Shown: positions 1 to 10,323, numbered from the stretch's first letter. The stretch: 64,000 nucleotides of DNA from Parvularcula dongshanensis (GCF_014199615.1 NZ_JACHOB010000006.1:62001-126000), one strand, 5' to 3'. The notes: a model not told the origin generated them from the letters alone. Made by a program: numbers and translations.

Positions 1-729
1 CGCCACCCGCTACGCCGCATCGAGAGCCACTGTCGCCACGTCCAGAAGACCAAGCGTGAAGTCCTCGGCATTCCGCCGAACCGAGCGGACTACTCGCTGG
101 AGCACGGCGTCCCCGAAAGTGCGATCGAGTTCTCTCGATACGCCCGTCACATCGACGCCTATAAAGAGGCCTTCGGTGACGCCTCGATCAAGGTCCTCTT
201 CTTCGAAGACCTGATCTCGGACCCGCAGGGCGTCCTGAACGACGTGACGGACTTTCTCGGCATCGACGCGCTCGCGTTCGAGAAGCCTGTGCATAGGAAC
301 GAGGGCGCCAGGGCCCGTACGAGCCGACGGTGGGACTCGTTACGGCGACTGCCGGTACTGCGCATGCTCTGGCGCCGGCTGGTCCCTTCGTCGCTTCGAG
401 ACCGCGCTTATCGGACCCTCGGCAAAGAGGCGATGCCCGGGCGTTTCGTAATGACGAAGGGGGAGGAAGCGGCCGTCCTCCGAGAACTCGCACCGGACCT
501 CCAACGGCTGCGCGACGTGCACGGGATCGACTTCGAGCGGCGTTGGAACCTCGATCTCGACGCAATTCTTCAAGAAGCGTCCGGAGCACGTTGCCCTGTC
601 GCGCAGGCCTCTTTAGACCCGGCGCCGTTTGCTCGAACGGACGCCGACCATGCCAAAGCGCACAGACCTGAACACGATCCTGATCATCGGCGCGGGGCCG
701 ATCGTTATCGGACAGGCGTGCGAGTTTGA
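1..729 (+). CDS. Sulfotransferase family protein, C-terminal part (5' truncated)
   Basis: The reading frame is open from the first base, so the N-terminus with the 5'-phosphosulfate loop lies outside the window. The first visible residues, [11 protein letters not shown], match the 3'-phosphate-binding motif of PAPS-dependent sulfotransferases (RxPxxRxxSxY, with Cys in place of the last Tyr). Further on, [10 protein letters not shown] and a following DVTDFLGI segment are typical of the family's C-terminal half. The frame continues about 80 bases past the carB start before a TGA at 727-729. Residues after about base 585 look non-family and are read out of frame through carB, so the natural C-terminus may have been lost. 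Acceptor substrate cannot be inferred. Confidence 0.75.
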   Translation, partial: RHPLRRIESHCRHVQKTKREVLGIPPNRADYSLEHGVPESAIEFSRYARHIDAYKEAFGDASIKVLFFEDLISDPQGVLNDVTDFLGIDALAFEKPVHRNEGARARTSRRWDSLRRLPVLRMLWRRLVPSSLRDRAYRTLGKEAMPGRFVMTKGEEAAVLRELAPDLQRLRDVHGIDFERRWNLDLDAILQEASGARCPVAQASLDPAPFARTDADHAKAHRPEHDPDHRRGADRYRTGVRV

Positions 730-3700
730 CTATTCGGGCGTGCAGGCCTGCAAAGCACTTAAGGAAGAAGGCTACCGCGTCGTCCTGGTGAACTCGAACC
801 CGGCGACGATCATGACCGATCCGGGGATGGCCGACGCGACATACGTCGAGCCCATCACGCCGGAGTTCGTCGAGCGAATCATCGCCAAGGAGAAGCCGGA
901 CGCCCTTCTGCCGACCATGGGCGGCCAGACCGCGCTCAACTGCGCGTTGGAGTTGGAGCGCCGGGGCGTCCTGGAAGAGCACGGCGTCGAGATGATCGGG
1001 GCGCGCGCGGACGCGATCGACAAGGCCGAGGACCGCGAGAAGTTCCGCGCCGCCATGGATACGATCGGTCTCGAGAACCCGCGCGCGACCATCGCCTCCT
1101 CGCCCGCCATTCGCGACGAGAATGGACGCATCACCGGCTACGACCGGCACCAAGGCGTGGCGCGCGCCATGGCCGCGATCGACACGATCGGCCTGCCCGC
1201 GATCATCCGCCCCGCCTTCACCCTCGGCGGCACGGGCGGCGGCGTCGCCTACAACCGCGAGGAGTTCGAGCGGATCGTGCGCGCCGGGATCGAGGCCTCT
1301 CCGGTCGGACAGGTCCTGATCGATGAGTCGCTGCTCGGCTGGAAGGAGTACGAGATGGAGGTGGTCCGCGACCGTGCGGACAACTGCATCATCATCTGCG
1401 CGATCGAGAACGTGGACCCGATGGGCGTGCACACGGGCGATTCGATCACGGTCGCGCCCGCCATGACGCTGACCGACCGAGAGTACCAGGTCATGCGCAA
1501 CGCCTCGATCGCGGTCCTGCGCGAGATCGGGGTCGAGACCGGCGGCTCGAACGTCCAGTTCGCGGTGAACCCCGAGGACGGCCGCCTCGTCGTCATCGAG
1601 ATGAACCCGCGTGTCTCGCGCTCCTCCGCCCTCGCCTCCAAGGCCACGGGCTTCCCGATCGCGCGCGTCGCGGCGAAGCTCGCCGTCGGCTACACGCTCG
1701 ACGAGCTCGGCAACGACATCACGGGCGGCGCGATGCCGGCGAGCTTCGAGCCGTCGATCGACTACGTCGTCACCAAGATCCCCCGCTTCGCCTTCGAGAA
1801 GTTTCCCGGGACGCAGCCGGTCCTGACGACCGCGATGAAGTCCGTCGGCGAAGCGATGGCGATCGGACGGACGTTCCAGGAGTCGCTTCAGAAGGCCCTT
1901 CGGAGCCTCGAGACCGGGCTCTGCGGCCTCGACCCCATCGCGATCGAGGGGATCGGCGGGGACGACGACGTCAACGCCTACAGGCGCGCCCTCGCGGCGC
2001 CTACGCCCGAGCGCCTGCGCGTGACGGCCGAAGCGATGCGTGCAGGCATCCCCGTCGAGCAAGTGCGCACGATCACCGCCTACGACCCGTGGTTCCTCGA
2101 GCAGATCCGCGGCATCGTGGATGCGGAGGAGGACGTGGCGGCGCGCGGGCTTCCGTGCACGGCTGAAGGCTTGCGCCGCCTCAAGGCGATGGGCTTCTCG
2201 GACAAGCGGCTCGCTCAGCTCGTGGACGGGACCGAGGAAGAGGTCCGCGCGCACCGGCGGTCCCTGGGCGTGCGGCCCGTCTTCAAGCGCATCGATACCT
2301 GCGCGGCTGAGTTCCGCGCGGTGACCCCCTACATGTATTCCGCCTACGAGCCCGGCGGGTTCGACGAGGCGGAGCCCTCGGACCGGCAGAAGGTGATCAT
2401 CCTCGGTGGCGGGCCCAACCGGATCGGCCAGGGGATCGAGTTCGACTACTGCTGCTGCCACGCCGCCTTCGCGCTCGCCGATGCGGGCATCGAGAGCGTC
2501 ATGGTCAACTGCAACCCCGAGACCGTCTCGACCGACTACGACACCTCGGACCGGCTCTACTTCGAGCCGCTGACGGCCGAGGACGTGCTCGAGATCGTGG
2601 CGAAGGAGCAGGAGGCGGGTACCCTCCTCGGGGTCATCGTCCAGTATGGCGGCCAGACGCCGCTCAACCTCGCGCGCATCCTCGCGGACGAGGGCGTTCC
2701 GATCCTCGGCACGCCGGTCGAGGCGATCGAGCTGGCCGAGGACCGCGAGCAGTTCCAGAAGCTGGTCGCCCGCCTCGGCCTTCACCAGCCGAACAACGCG
2801 ACGGCGCCGTCCAAGGAGACAGCCGCGCAAGCTGCCGAGAGCGTCGGCTACCCGCTCGTCACGCGCCCCTCCTTCGTCCTCGGCGGCCGCGCGATGGAGA
2901 TCGTCCGTGATGGGCCCTCGCTCGAGCGCTACCTCCAAACCGCGCAGATCGAGGTGACGCCCGCCTCGCCCCTCCTCCTCGACCAGTACCTCGCCGCCGC
3001 CGTCGAGTGCGACGTCGACGCGATCTGCGACGGCGAGGACGTCTGGGTCGCAGGGGTGATGGAGCACATCGAGGAAGCGGGCGTGCACTCCGGCGACAGC
3101 GCCTGCTCCTTGCCGCCCTACACGCTGAGCGACGAGACGATCGAAGAGCTCAAGGCCGAGACCGTGGCGCTGGCCAAGGCGCTCGGCGTGCGCGGCCTGA
3201 TGAACGTTCAGTACGCGATCAAGGACGGGACGATCTACCTCCTCGAAGTGAACCCCCGCGCGTCGCGCACCGTGCCCTTCGTCGCGAAGACGCTCGGCGT
3301 GCCGGTCGCGCGGATCGCGGCCCGGGTGATGGCGGGGGCGAAGCTGTCCGAGTTCGACCTGCCCTCCGAGCCGCCGAAGCACACGGCGGTCAAGGAAGTC
3401 GTCTTCCCGTTCTCGCGGTTCCCCGGCGTCGACACGGTCCTGGGCCCCGAGATGCGCTCGACCGGCGAGGTCATGGGCATCGACCAGGACTTCGACCGCG
3501 CGAGGGCCAAGAGCTTGCTTGCGGCGGGAACCAAGATTCCGCTATCGGGCTGCGTCTTCGTCTCGGTGAAGGACCCGGACAAGGAAGGCATCACTGCGCC
3601 CGCGCGCGCGCTCGTGGAGATGGGCTTCTCTCTGATGGCGACCGGCGGCACCGCCGACTGGCTTCGCAAGGCAGGCCTCGAGGTGAAGCGGGTGAACAAG

Positions 3701-3937
3701 GTTCTCGAGGGCCAGCCGCACATCGTCGACGCGCTCATCAACGGCGACGTGCACATGATCTTCAACACCACGGAGAGCGCCGTCTCGATCGCGGACAGCC
3801 GATCGATCCGAACGACGGCGCTGCAGCGGCGCATTCCCTGTATCACGACCCTCTCCGGCGCGAAGGCGGCGGTGCGCGCGATCAGGGTTCTTCGCCAGGG
3901 CGCCCTTGAAGCGGCCCCTCTCCAGTCCTACAATTAG
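650..3937 (+). CDS. carB: Carbamoyl-phosphate synthase large subunit
   Basis: Makes carbamoyl phosphate from bicarbonate, ammonia delivered by CarA, and two ATP, feeding pyrimidine and arginine synthesis in the cytosol. The 1095-residue product has the full family architecture: N-terminal pre-ATP-grasp [20 protein letters not shown], a first ATP-grasp, an oligomerisation region, a second half opening with [19 protein letters not shown] and a second ATP-grasp, then a C-terminal MGS-type allosteric domain (about 950-1095). I chose the ATG giving MPKRTDLNT, the usual family N-terminus, instead of an in-frame start 21 bases upstream. carA is not adjacent. A terminator follows directly. Confidence 0.98.
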   Translation: MPKRTDLNTILIIGAGPIVIGQACEFDYSGVQACKALKEEGYRVVLVNSNPATIMTDPGMADATYVEPITPEFVERIIAKEKPDALLPTMGGQTALNCALELERRGVLEEHGVEMIGARADAIDKAEDREKFRAAMDTIGLENPRATIASSPAIRDENGRITGYDRHQGVARAMAAIDTIGLPAIIRPAFTLGGTGGGVAYNREEFERIVRAGIEASPVGQVLIDESLLGWKEYEMEVVRDRADNCIIICAIENVDPMGVHTGDSITVAPAMTLTDREYQVMRNASIAVLREIGVETGGSNVQFAVNPEDGRLVVIEMNPRVSRSSALASKATGFPIARVAAKLAVGYTLDELGNDITGGAMPASFEPSIDYVVTKIPRFAFEKFPGTQPVLTTAMKSVGEAMAIGRTFQESLQKALRSLETGLCGLDPIAIEGIGGDDDVNAYRRALAAPTPERLRVTAEAMRAGIPVEQVRTITAYDPWFLEQIRGIVDAEEDVAARGLPCTAEGLRRLKAMGFSDKRLAQLVDGTEEEVRAHRRSLGVRPVFKRIDTCAAEFRAVTPYMYSAYEPGGFDEAEPSDRQKVIILGGGPNRIGQGIEFDYCCCHAAFALADAGIESVMVNCNPETVSTDYDTSDRLYFEPLTAEDVLEIVAKEQEAGTLLGVIVQYGGQTPLNLARILADEGVPILGTPVEAIELAEDREQFQKLVARLGLHQPNNATAPSKETAAQAAESVGYPLVTRPSFVLGGRAMEIVRDGPSLERYLQTAQIEVTPASPLLLDQYLAAAVECDVDAICDGEDVWVAGVMEHIEEAGVHSGDSACSLPPYTLSDETIEELKAETVALAKALGVRGLMNVQYAIKDGTIYLLEVNPRASRTVPFVAKTLGVPVARIAARVMAGAKLSEFDLPSEPPKHTAVKEVVFPFSRFPGVDTVLGPEMRSTGEVMGIDQDFDRARAKSLLAAGTKIPLSGCVFVSVKDPDKEGITAPARALVEMGFSLMATGGTADWLRKAGLEVKRVNKVLEGQPHIVDALINGDVHMIFNTTESAVSIADSRSIRTTALQRRIPCITTLSGAKAAVRAIRVLRQGALEAAPLQSYN

Positions 3938-3953
3938 GGTTCGGACCTGACGG

Positions 3954-3992
3954 GGCGCCGTACCGGGCTATCTGGCTCGGCGGCGCCTTTTT
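3954..3992 (+). terminator. Rho-independent terminator after carB
   Basis: A 7-bp GC stem, GGCGCCG at 3954-3960 with CGGCGCC at 3981-3987, is followed directly by five T residues. It lies 17 bases after the carB stop and before greA, so the two genes are probably transcribed separately. Confidence 0.8.
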
Positions 3993-4027
3993 CGTCTGTT
4001 CCGCCGCCCGTTCGGAGAGAGAAGACC

Positions 4028-4501
4028 ATGGACAAGTTCCCGATGACGCGCGCCGGCTTCGATAAGCTCGAAGCGGACATCAAACACCTCAAATCCGTCG
4101 AGCGCCCGGCCGTGATCCAGGCGATCTCGGAGGCGCGCGCGCATGGCGATCTGTCCGAGAACGCCGAGTATCACGCAGCCAAAGAACGCCAGGCCTGGAT
4201 CGAAGGCCAGGTCCTCGACCTTGAGGACAAGCATTCCCGTGCGCAGGTCATCGACGTGACGACCCTGTCCGGCCCCGACGTGAAGTTCGGCGCCACCGTG
4301 ACGCTGATCGACGAGGACACCGAGGAAGAGAAGACCTACCAGATCGTCGGCGACCTCGAGGCCGACGCGAAGGCAGGCCGCATCTCCGTCTCCTCGCCGA
4401 TCGCTCGCGCGCTGATCGGCAAGGAAGAAGGCGACTCGGTCGAGGTCGCGGCCCCTGGCGGCGCCCATGTCTACGAGATCGCCAAGGTCGTCTACAGCTG
4501 A
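4028..4501 (+). CDS. greA: Transcription elongation factor GreA
   Basis: GreA rescues backtracked RNA polymerase by stimulating cleavage of the transcript 3' end through the secondary channel. The 157-residue product has the N-terminal antiparallel coiled coil with the family signature [20 protein letters not shown] (about residues 35-55, with the acidic tip) and the C-terminal FKBP-like domain. Length is standard. A GGAGAG Shine-Dalgarno lies just upstream of the ATG. It sits alone after the carB terminator. Confidence 0.97.
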   Translation: MDKFPMTRAGFDKLEADIKHLKSVERPAVIQAISEARAHGDLSENAEYHAAKERQAWIEGQVLDLEDKHSRAQVIDVTTLSGPDVKFGATVTLIDEDTEEEKTYQIVGDLEADAKAGRISVSSPIARALIGKEEGDSVEVAAPGGAHVYEIAKVVYS

Positions 4502-4551
4502 CGACTGCAATGGCGGCTTGAGGACGGGGTGGTCGCGGCTACCTCCCGTCC

Positions 4552-5430
4552 ATGACCGATCCTAGCGAGAAGACCTTCATCGTGACCGGCGCCAATACCG
4601 GCGTCGGGCTGGAAACGGCGCGCGGCCTCGCCGCCGCCGGCGCCAGCGTCGTCATGACCGCCCGCGACAGAGCCAAGGGCGACGCTGCCCTCGCCGATGT
4701 GCGGGCGAGCACCGGTAACGGCAAGGTTTCCCTGTACCTCCTCGACTTGGCGAGCCTCGATGACATTGATCGCTTCGCTGAGGAGGTCCTGGCCGACATT
4801 CCGCGCCTGGACGGCCTGATCAACAATGCAGGCCTCGGCACGACGGCGAAGGGCAAGACGAAGGACGACTTCGAACTCGTCGTCGGGACGAACTATGTCG
4901 GTCCCTTCCACCTGACGGAGCGTCTGCTGCCCCGCCTTCTCGACACGGCGGAGCGCCACGGCGAGGCGCGCGTCGTGAACGTCTCTTCGCTCGCCCACGC
5001 CTTCGCCAGGCGCTTCGATCCGGACGACCTCTTCCCCTCGCCTCGCCCCAGATCCCGGGACGCCTACGCCGAGAGCAAGCTTGCCAACCTTCTGCACGCC
5101 CGGGAACTCGCCCGCCGCTACGGGGCGAAGGGCCTGCGCGCCCACGCCGTGCACCCTGGCTTCGTCGCGTCGAGCTTCGGGCGGAAGGAGCATTTTCCCG
5201 GTCCCTGGCAACTCGTCTTCGGACTGACGAAGCCGCTTCAGATTCCGCCCGAGAAGGGCGCACAGCCCTCCTTGCACGCCGCGCTTTCGGACGAGGCCGG
5301 GCGGCTCAACGGCACCTACTTCGTCAAGTCGAAGCCCAAGCAGCCGCACCTGCCGACCGATCCGGACGCGGTACAGACCCGCCTCTGGAACAACACCGAA
5401 GGGCTGATCGAAAGATCACGGCAGGCCTGA
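4552..5430 (+). CDS. Short-chain dehydrogenase/reductase, retinol-dehydrogenase-like
   Basis: Cytosolic NAD(P)(H)-dependent oxidoreductase of the classical SDR fold, 292 residues. Visible motifs are the cofactor loop TGANTGVG (about 12-19), NNAG (about 90), the catalytic Ser in NVSS (about 145) and the YAESK catalytic Tyr-Lys (about 170). The YxxxK followed by LANLLHARELARR and a long C-terminal tail resemble the retinol dehydrogenase/WWOX-like SDR branch. Substrate is unknown. It starts 50 bases after greA; an imperfect hairpin follows its stop. Confidence 0.88.
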   Translation: MTDPSEKTFIVTGANTGVGLETARGLAAAGASVVMTARDRAKGDAALADVRASTGNGKVSLYLLDLASLDDIDRFAEEVLADIPRLDGLINNAGLGTTAKGKTKDDFELVVGTNYVGPFHLTERLLPRLLDTAERHGEARVVNVSSLAHAFARRFDPDDLFPSPRPRSRDAYAESKLANLLHARELARRYGAKGLRAHAVHPGFVASSFGRKEHFPGPWQLVFGLTKPLQIPPEKGAQPSLHAALSDEAGRLNGTYFVKSKPKQPHLPTDPDAVQTRLWNNTEGLIERSRQA

Positions 5431-5452
5431 GCGCCTTACCAGGTGGTAGCGC
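5431..5452 (+). other. Hairpin after the SDR gene, possible weak terminator
   Basis: Immediately after the stop codon GCGC (5431-5434) and GCGC (5449-5452) flank the perfect palindrome TACCAGGTGGTA, giving an extended stem. There is no T run, so termination by this element alone is doubtful. Confidence 0.35.
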
Positions 5453-5566
5453 AGCATGGCCAAACCAAGGTCATTTCGAGCCTGACGCTTCCGTGAATAC
5501 CCGATCGGCAGCGGCGCGCCATCTCCTGTTTCAGCGGTGATCTCACCGCCCTACCGGAGGAACGTC

Positions 5567-5947
5567 ATGACCAAGATCTACCTCGCTACCATCTCCGCGC
5601 TGGCCCTCGGGCTCGGCGGGACCGCGCTCGCGCAGGAGGCCGATTCCGCCTCTCCGACCTCACAGGACGAACGTCAGGTGATGGACGGTCAGACCGGTGC
5701 CGAGGACACCTACGACGCCGACCAATATGACGGCGCCTACTATGACGACGAGTACGAGGACGGCATGGAGGCCCAGGGCGACGCGAACAACGACCCTGGC
5801 GAGCCGCTGACCGAAGGGTCGATGGACGAGTACGATCCCGACGGCACCTACTACGGCACGATGACCGACGACGAGCGTTCGCTCGACGACGAAGCCGAGT
5901 CGGACCTCACGACGACGCCGCAGCCGCCGCAGCCCGAAGCCGAGTAA
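5567..5947 (+). CDS. Secreted, very acidic hypothetical protein
   Basis: The 126-residue product begins with a clear Sec signal peptide (MTKIYLATISALALGLGG then TALAQ), probable cleavage after ALA at about residue 22. The mature part is dominated by Asp, Glu and Tyr (for example DGAYYDDEYEDGM) with a proline-rich tail, and no fold is recognisable. It is probably a periplasmic or extracellular low-complexity protein, perhaps cation binding, but that is only inferred from charge. The ATG at 5567 has GGAGGA just upstream; a longer in-frame start at 5537 lacks this. A small perfect hairpin (GCGGTGA/TCACCGC, 5534-5549) lies in its leader. Confidence 0.75.
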   Translation: MTKIYLATISALALGLGGTALAQEADSASPTSQDERQVMDGQTGAEDTYDADQYDGAYYDDEYEDGMEAQGDANNDPGEPLTEGSMDEYDPDGTYYGTMTDDERSLDDEAESDLTTTPQPPQPEAE

Positions 5948-5960
5948 GCACACCGTAGGA

Positions 5961-5985
5961 AGGGGGCGGGAAACCGCCTCCTTTA
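5961..5985 (+). terminator. Probable terminator after the acidic secreted protein
   Basis: GGGGGCGG (5962-5969) pairs with CCGCCTCC (5974-5981), with one G-U pair, and is followed by TTTA. The T run is short, so this is a moderate call. Confidence 0.45.
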
Positions 5986-6019
5986 GTCCTTCGTGAGAAC
6001 GGGCTAGCCATTCTAACGA

Positions 6020-7495
6020 ATGGCAGAGCTTCGTCCCGTTTTCCTCGTCGTGGGGATCTTCCTCACCGCGCTCGGCGTGGTGATGACGGTGCCGATGCTG
6101 GCTGACCTCGGTTCGGAGGCGCAAGGCGCGTCGGCCGACCGCAAGGCGTTCGGGCTGTCGGCGATGATCTCGGTCGCGACGGGCGTCGCCATGGCGTCTG
6201 CTTGCTGGGGCCGGATCGAGGCCCTGACGACGCGTCAGGGCTTCCTCATCACCACGCTTTCATGGGTCGCCCTCGTCACGGCGGCATCCCTGCCCTTCGC
6301 GTTCGGCCCGCTCAGGCTCGGCCTCACGGATTCCTTCTTCGAGGCGATGTCGGGTTTGACGACGACCGGCGCGACCGTCGTCCTCGGTTTGGACGACGCG
6401 CCGCGCGGTTTCCTGCTGTGGCGTTCGATCCTGCAGTGGATCGGCGGCATCGGCGTCATCATCATGGCGATCGCCGTCCTCCCGTTCCTGTCCGTCGGCG
6501 GCATGCAGCTCTTCCGCATGGAGTCCTCCGACAAGTCCGACAAGATCCTGCCTGGAGCCAGTCAGCTCGCGAGCGCGATCTTCGCCCTCTACCTCGGCCT
6601 GACCGGGCTCTGCTTCACCGCCTATTGGGGCATGGGGATGAGCGCGTTCGACGCGGTCAACCACGCCATGACCACCATCGCGACGGGGGGATACTCCACG
6701 CACGACGCCTCGTTCGGCTACTTCCTGTCTGCAGGCCACGTGCGGGGACCGGTCGACCTGGTCGCGACGCTGTTCATGATCCTCGGCTCGCTTCCGTTCG
6801 GCGCCTACGTGCTGATGTTCAGGGGCCGGGTATCGGCGCCGATCGGCGACTCCCAGGTGCGGTTCTTCCTGGCGGTCGCGATCGTCTTCACCGGCGTGAT
6901 CGCCGCGCGGATCATGACGATCTTCGATTACTCGATCTTCGACGGGTTCCGCTTGTCGGTCTTCAACGTCGTATCGATCATGACGGGGACCGGCTACGCC
7001 AGCACCGATTACGGGCTGTGGGGCCCGTTCGCGATCGGCTTCTTCTTCTGCATCATGTTCGTCGGGGGCTGCGCCGGGTCGACCTCCTGCGGGCTCAAGA
7101 TCTTCCGCCTTCAGGTCGCCCTCGCGGCGCTCGCGATCTACGCTCGGCGCCTCGCCCACCCGCACCGGGTGACCATCGCGCGCTACAACGGACGGCCGCT
7201 GAACGAAGACGTGGTCGTCTCGGTCCTGAGCTTCTTCTTCATCTACTTCGCGACCTTCGCGACCGTGGCCGTGCTCCTGTCGCTGTTCCAGCTCGACGCG
7301 GTGACGGCCCTTTCGGCGGCGGGGTCGGCGGTGGCGAACGTCGGCCCTGGACTCGGCGACATCGTCGGACCCGCCGGGAACTACGGCCCCCTGCCCGCGG
7401 GCGCGAAGTGGCTGCTCAGCATCGCCATGCTGATGGGGCGGCTCGAACTCCTGACGGTGCTCGTCCTCTTCGTGCCGAGCTTCTGGCGGCGTTGA
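6020..7495 (+). CDS. trkH: TrkH-family potassium uptake protein
   Basis: Inner-membrane K+ translocating subunit that works with the NAD-binding regulator TrkA; trkA is not in the window. The 491-residue protein is almost entirely hydrophobic, with repeated membrane-pore-membrane units. Filter-like segments are visible, such as SGLTTTGATV (about 110), MTTIATGGYSTHD (about 220), MTGTGYASTDY (about 320) and AVANVGPGLGDIVGPAGNY (about 440). These match the four pseudo-repeats of TrkH/KtrB transporters. Length is normal. It stands alone, with the ABC-F gene 31 bases downstream. Confidence 0.93.
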   Translation: MAELRPVFLVVGIFLTALGVVMTVPMLADLGSEAQGASADRKAFGLSAMISVATGVAMASACWGRIEALTTRQGFLITTLSWVALVTAASLPFAFGPLRLGLTDSFFEAMSGLTTTGATVVLGLDDAPRGFLLWRSILQWIGGIGVIIMAIAVLPFLSVGGMQLFRMESSDKSDKILPGASQLASAIFALYLGLTGLCFTAYWGMGMSAFDAVNHAMTTIATGGYSTHDASFGYFLSAGHVRGPVDLVATLFMILGSLPFGAYVLMFRGRVSAPIGDSQVRFFLAVAIVFTGVIAARIMTIFDYSIFDGFRLSVFNVVSIMTGTGYASTDYGLWGPFAIGFFFCIMFVGGCAGSTSCGLKIFRLQVALAALAIYARRLAHPHRVTIARYNGRPLNEDVVVSVLSFFFIYFATFATVAVLLSLFQLDAVTALSAAGSAVANVGPGLGDIVGPAGNYGPLPAGAKWLLSIAMLMGRLELLTVLVLFVPSFWRR

Positions 7496-7526
7496 AGCCG
7501 AACGGTTTGCCCTCTACTTCGCGGGC

Positions 7527-9326
7527 ATGGCTCCGCCCCTCCTCACCCTCAAAGACATCCGCCTCACCTTCGGCGGCGATCCGCTCCTCGCCGGCGCCGC
7601 GCTCGACGTTCGCGAAGGGGACCGGGTCGCGCTCGTCGGCCGGAACGGCTCGGGCAAGTCGACCCTCCTCAAGATCGCGGCAGGCCTCGTCGAGCCCGAC
7701 GGAGGCGAGCGGACGCTGCGCGGCGGCGTTTCGATGCGCTACCTGGAGCAGGAGCCGAGCTTCGAGGGCTACCGCACGATCGACGAGGCGGTGCGCTCGG
7801 GCCTGAACGACACGGACGACCACGCCTTCATCGGGCACGTCATGGAAGACCTCGGCCTCGACCCTGCGCGCGCGCCGGTCGGCCTGTCGGGCGGCGAGGG
7901 CCGCCGTGTCGCCCTCGCCCGGGCGCTGGCGCCTCGGCCGGACATCCTTCTCCTCGACGAGCCGACGAACCATCTGGACCTCGGCGTGATCGAGTGGCTC
8001 GAGGATCATCTTCGCAGCGCCCGCGCAGCGCTCGTCCTCATCAGCCACGACCGCATGTTCCTGACGCGGGTCACGACGCGCACGGTCTGGCTCGACCGCG
8101 GCGAGACCCGCAGCTTGGACAAGGGGTTCGGCGCCTTCGAGGACTGGCGCGACGAGACCTACGAGCAGGAGGAGCGCGACGCGCACAAGCTCGACCGGCA
8201 GATCGTGCGGGAGGAGCACTGGCTGACCTACGGCGTCACCGCGCGGCGCAAGCGCAACGTCCGCCGCCTCGGCGAGCTTCAGGGCCTGCGCCAGAAGCGC
8301 GCGACGCTGCGGCGGCCGCAAGGCGCGGTGACGATGGCGGCGGCGGAGGCCGAGGGGTCCGGCAAGCGCGTGATCGAGACGAAGGGGCTGACGTTCTCCT
8401 ACGCCGAGCGGCCGATCGTGGAGGATCTGTCGATCCGCATCGACCGGGGCGACCGCATCGGCATCGCGGGGCCGAACGGCGCGGGCAAGACGACCCTCGT
8501 GAAGCTGATGACGGGGCAGATCGAACCGCAGTCCGGCGAGGTCGTGCACGGCACGCGGCTGGAGTTGACGACGCTGGACCAGCAGCGCGAGGGGCTGACC
8601 GAGGGGGTCCGCCTCGTCGACGCCGTCACCGGCGGGCGCGGCGACATGGTCTCGGTCGGCGGGGAGCAGCGCCACGCGATGAGCTACCTCAAGGACTTCC
8701 TCTTCCGGCCCGAGCAGGCGCGCCAGCCCGTCTCGGCGCTGTCGGGCGGGGAGCGGGGGCGCCTCGCGCTCGCCATCGCCCTGGCAAGGCCCTCCAACGT
8801 CCTGATCCTCGACGAGCCGACCAACGACCTCGACCTCGAGACGCTCGACGTCCTCGAAGAGGCGCTCGACGCCTATCAGGGGACGGTGATCTTGGTCAGC
8901 CACGACCGCGACTTCCTCGACCGGATCGTGACCAGCACGCTCGTTCCCGTGCCGGAGGAAGGCGAAGGACGCTGGCGCGAGTACCCCGGCGGCTACTCCG
9001 ACATGAAGCGGCAGCGAGCCGGGCAGCCCGCCGAGGACGAGGCGGCCCAGAAAACCGCGCCTGCCGCGCCGCGGGTCCAGACCCGCACGGCGAAGCTGTC
9101 CTTCAAGGAGCAGCACGCGCTGGACACCCTGCCGGACACGATCGCTTCCCTGGAAGCGGAGATCGAGGCGCTGCAGGCGGAGCTCGCCGACCCCGCCCTC
9201 TTCACCGCGAAGCCCGACCGCTTCGCCGCGGCGAGCAAGCGTCTGGACGCGGCGCAAGGCGAGCTTTCGGGCGCGGAGGACCAATGGCTCGAGCTCGAAG
9301 AGAAGCGCGAGGCGCTTGCGTCGTGA
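7527..9326 (+). CDS. uup: ABC-F family ATPase, Uup type
   Basis: Soluble tandem ABC ATPase of 599 residues without membrane segments, expected to act on ribosomes or branched DNA like E. coli Uup. First domain: Walker A GRNGSGKST, signature LSGGEGRR, Walker B LLLDEPTNHLD. Second domain: GPNGAGKTT, LSGGERGR, LILDEPTNDLD. The two are joined by a charged linker (about 215-270). The C-terminal 80 residues (from about FKEQHALDTLP) form the coiled coil typical of Uup. Its stop overlaps the GTG of the next gene by four bases, so the pair is translationally coupled. Confidence 0.93.
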   Translation: MAPPLLTLKDIRLTFGGDPLLAGAALDVREGDRVALVGRNGSGKSTLLKIAAGLVEPDGGERTLRGGVSMRYLEQEPSFEGYRTIDEAVRSGLNDTDDHAFIGHVMEDLGLDPARAPVGLSGGEGRRVALARALAPRPDILLLDEPTNHLDLGVIEWLEDHLRSARAALVLISHDRMFLTRVTTRTVWLDRGETRSLDKGFGAFEDWRDETYEQEERDAHKLDRQIVREEHWLTYGVTARRKRNVRRLGELQGLRQKRATLRRPQGAVTMAAAEAEGSGKRVIETKGLTFSYAERPIVEDLSIRIDRGDRIGIAGPNGAGKTTLVKLMTGQIEPQSGEVVHGTRLELTTLDQQREGLTEGVRLVDAVTGGRGDMVSVGGEQRHAMSYLKDFLFRPEQARQPVSALSGGERGRLALAIALARPSNVLILDEPTNDLDLETLDVLEEALDAYQGTVILVSHDRDFLDRIVTSTLVPVPEEGEGRWREYPGGYSDMKRQRAGQPAEDEAAQKTAPAAPRVQTRTAKLSFKEQHALDTLPDTIASLEAEIEALQAELADPALFTAKPDRFAAASKRLDAAQGELSGAEDQWLELEEKREALAS

Positions 9327-9766
9327 CAGTAGGCCCGTCCCTCCTCGTCGTCTTCGACCTCGACGGTACGCTCGCCGACGTCGAGCATCGGCGGCATCAC
9401 GTCACGGGCGGCAACAGGCGGTGGGACGCCTTCTTCGCGGCGGCGAAGGACGACCCGCCGGTCGCGGCCGTCATCGCGGCCTTTCACGCCATGAAGGCGG
9501 CAGGACACGAGGTTCAGGTCTGGTCGGGACGGTCGGACGCGGTGCGTGCGGACACGGAGGCTTGGCTGGAACGCCATGGCCTCCAACCCGACCGGCTGAT
9601 CATGCGCCGGGCGCGGGACAACACGCCCGACGACGTCCTCAAGGAAAGCTGGCTCGACGCGGCGGACCGCAAGCCGGACCTCGTCTTCGACGACCGCGAC
9701 AAGGTCGTCGCCATGTGGCGCCGCCGGGGCGTTCCCTGCTTTCAGGTGGCGCCCGGCGACTTCTGA
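9323..9766 (+). CDS. HAD-superfamily phosphatase, polynucleotide-kinase 3'-phosphatase-like
   Basis: Small cytosolic HAD hydrolase of 147 residues. Motif I is VVFDLDGTLAD (nucleophile Asp plus Asp+2), motif II is the S of VWSGRSD, and motif III/IV is LVFDDRDKVV. The GRSD...TEAWL and FDDRDKV..MW arrangement resembles the phosphatase domain of T4 polynucleotide kinase-like HAD proteins, so a nucleic-acid or nucleotide phosphate is a plausible substrate. It starts at GTG 9323 in a GTGA overlap with uup. The downstream gene is convergent. Confidence 0.8.
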   Translation: MTVGPSLLVVFDLDGTLADVEHRRHHVTGGNRRWDAFFAAAKDDPPVAAVIAAFHAMKAAGHEVQVWSGRSDAVRADTEAWLERHGLQPDRLIMRRARDNTPDDVLKESWLDAADRKPDLVFDDRDKVVAMWRRRGVPCFQVAPGDF

Positions 9767-9773
9767 CGCCGCG

Positions 9774-10274
9774 TTAGTGGGCGGCGTCCTCGTTCACGTC
9801 GGTCTCGGCGAGCATGGAGAGGTAGTCGTCGGCTTCGTAGATGTCGTCGAGCCCCTCATCGAGACGCTTGGCGTCGTCCGACAGGCCGAGTTGCCGCGCC
9901 ATCGCCTTACAGGTGCCGTAGGCGGCAAGGCCGTAATGCGACATGCGCTGCATCTGCGTGATGATCGCCGCGTCCTGGACGGACGGGTCGCCGAACTGGG
10001 CTTCGAGGCCGTGGGCACGGCCCTCCTTCACGAGGCCCTCCATGCCCTTGCAGTGCTCGCCATTGGGGTCGGCGTCGTGAGCCTGGATGATCGACTTCAG
10101 CGTCTCGTTGTGCTCGGCGATCTTGTCCTTGCTCGTGCTCAGCATGGACTTGAGCTTGGGGTTCTTCGCCGCGCCGTGAAACTCGGACACGACCGCGGCC
10201 ATCTGCTTGTTGGCCGAGTAGTTGTCCTGAAGCTGATCGACGTAGAGGTCTTTGAGGCTGTTCATGCTGGCCAT
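9774..10274 (-). CDS. DUF892 (YciE-like) ferritin-like stress protein
   Basis: The 166-residue all-helical protein matches the DUF892/YciE family: it opens with SLKDLYVDQLQD and contains regularly spaced helices with EFHGAAKNPKLK and MSHYGLAAYGT. Members are ferritin-like four-helix proteins often induced in general stress. An EcfG-type promoter (10324-10349) lies about 50 bases upstream of the ATG, which supports stress control. The catalytic or metal-binding role is not established. It converges on the HAD gene with a 7-base gap. Confidence 0.85.
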   Translation of the reverse strand: MASMNSLKDLYVDQLQDNYSANKQMAAVVSEFHGAAKNPKLKSMLSTSKDKIAEHNETLKSIIQAHDADPNGEHCKGMEGLVKEGRAHGLEAQFGDPSVQDAAIITQMQRMSHYGLAAYGTCKAMARQLGLSDDAKRLDEGLDDIYEADDYLSMLAETDVNEDAAH

Positions 10275-10323
10275 GACGGTGTTCCGTTTCCTTGCGGTGG
10301 ACCTCGAAGGTCCGTGCTTTGGA

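Noticed and set aside
188-3382. 1064-codon open frame antisense to carB
   Set aside because: Its translation has no recognisable domain and is dominated by Arg, Asp and Val, as expected when a high-GC gene is read on the opposite strand. carB is unambiguous on the plus strand.
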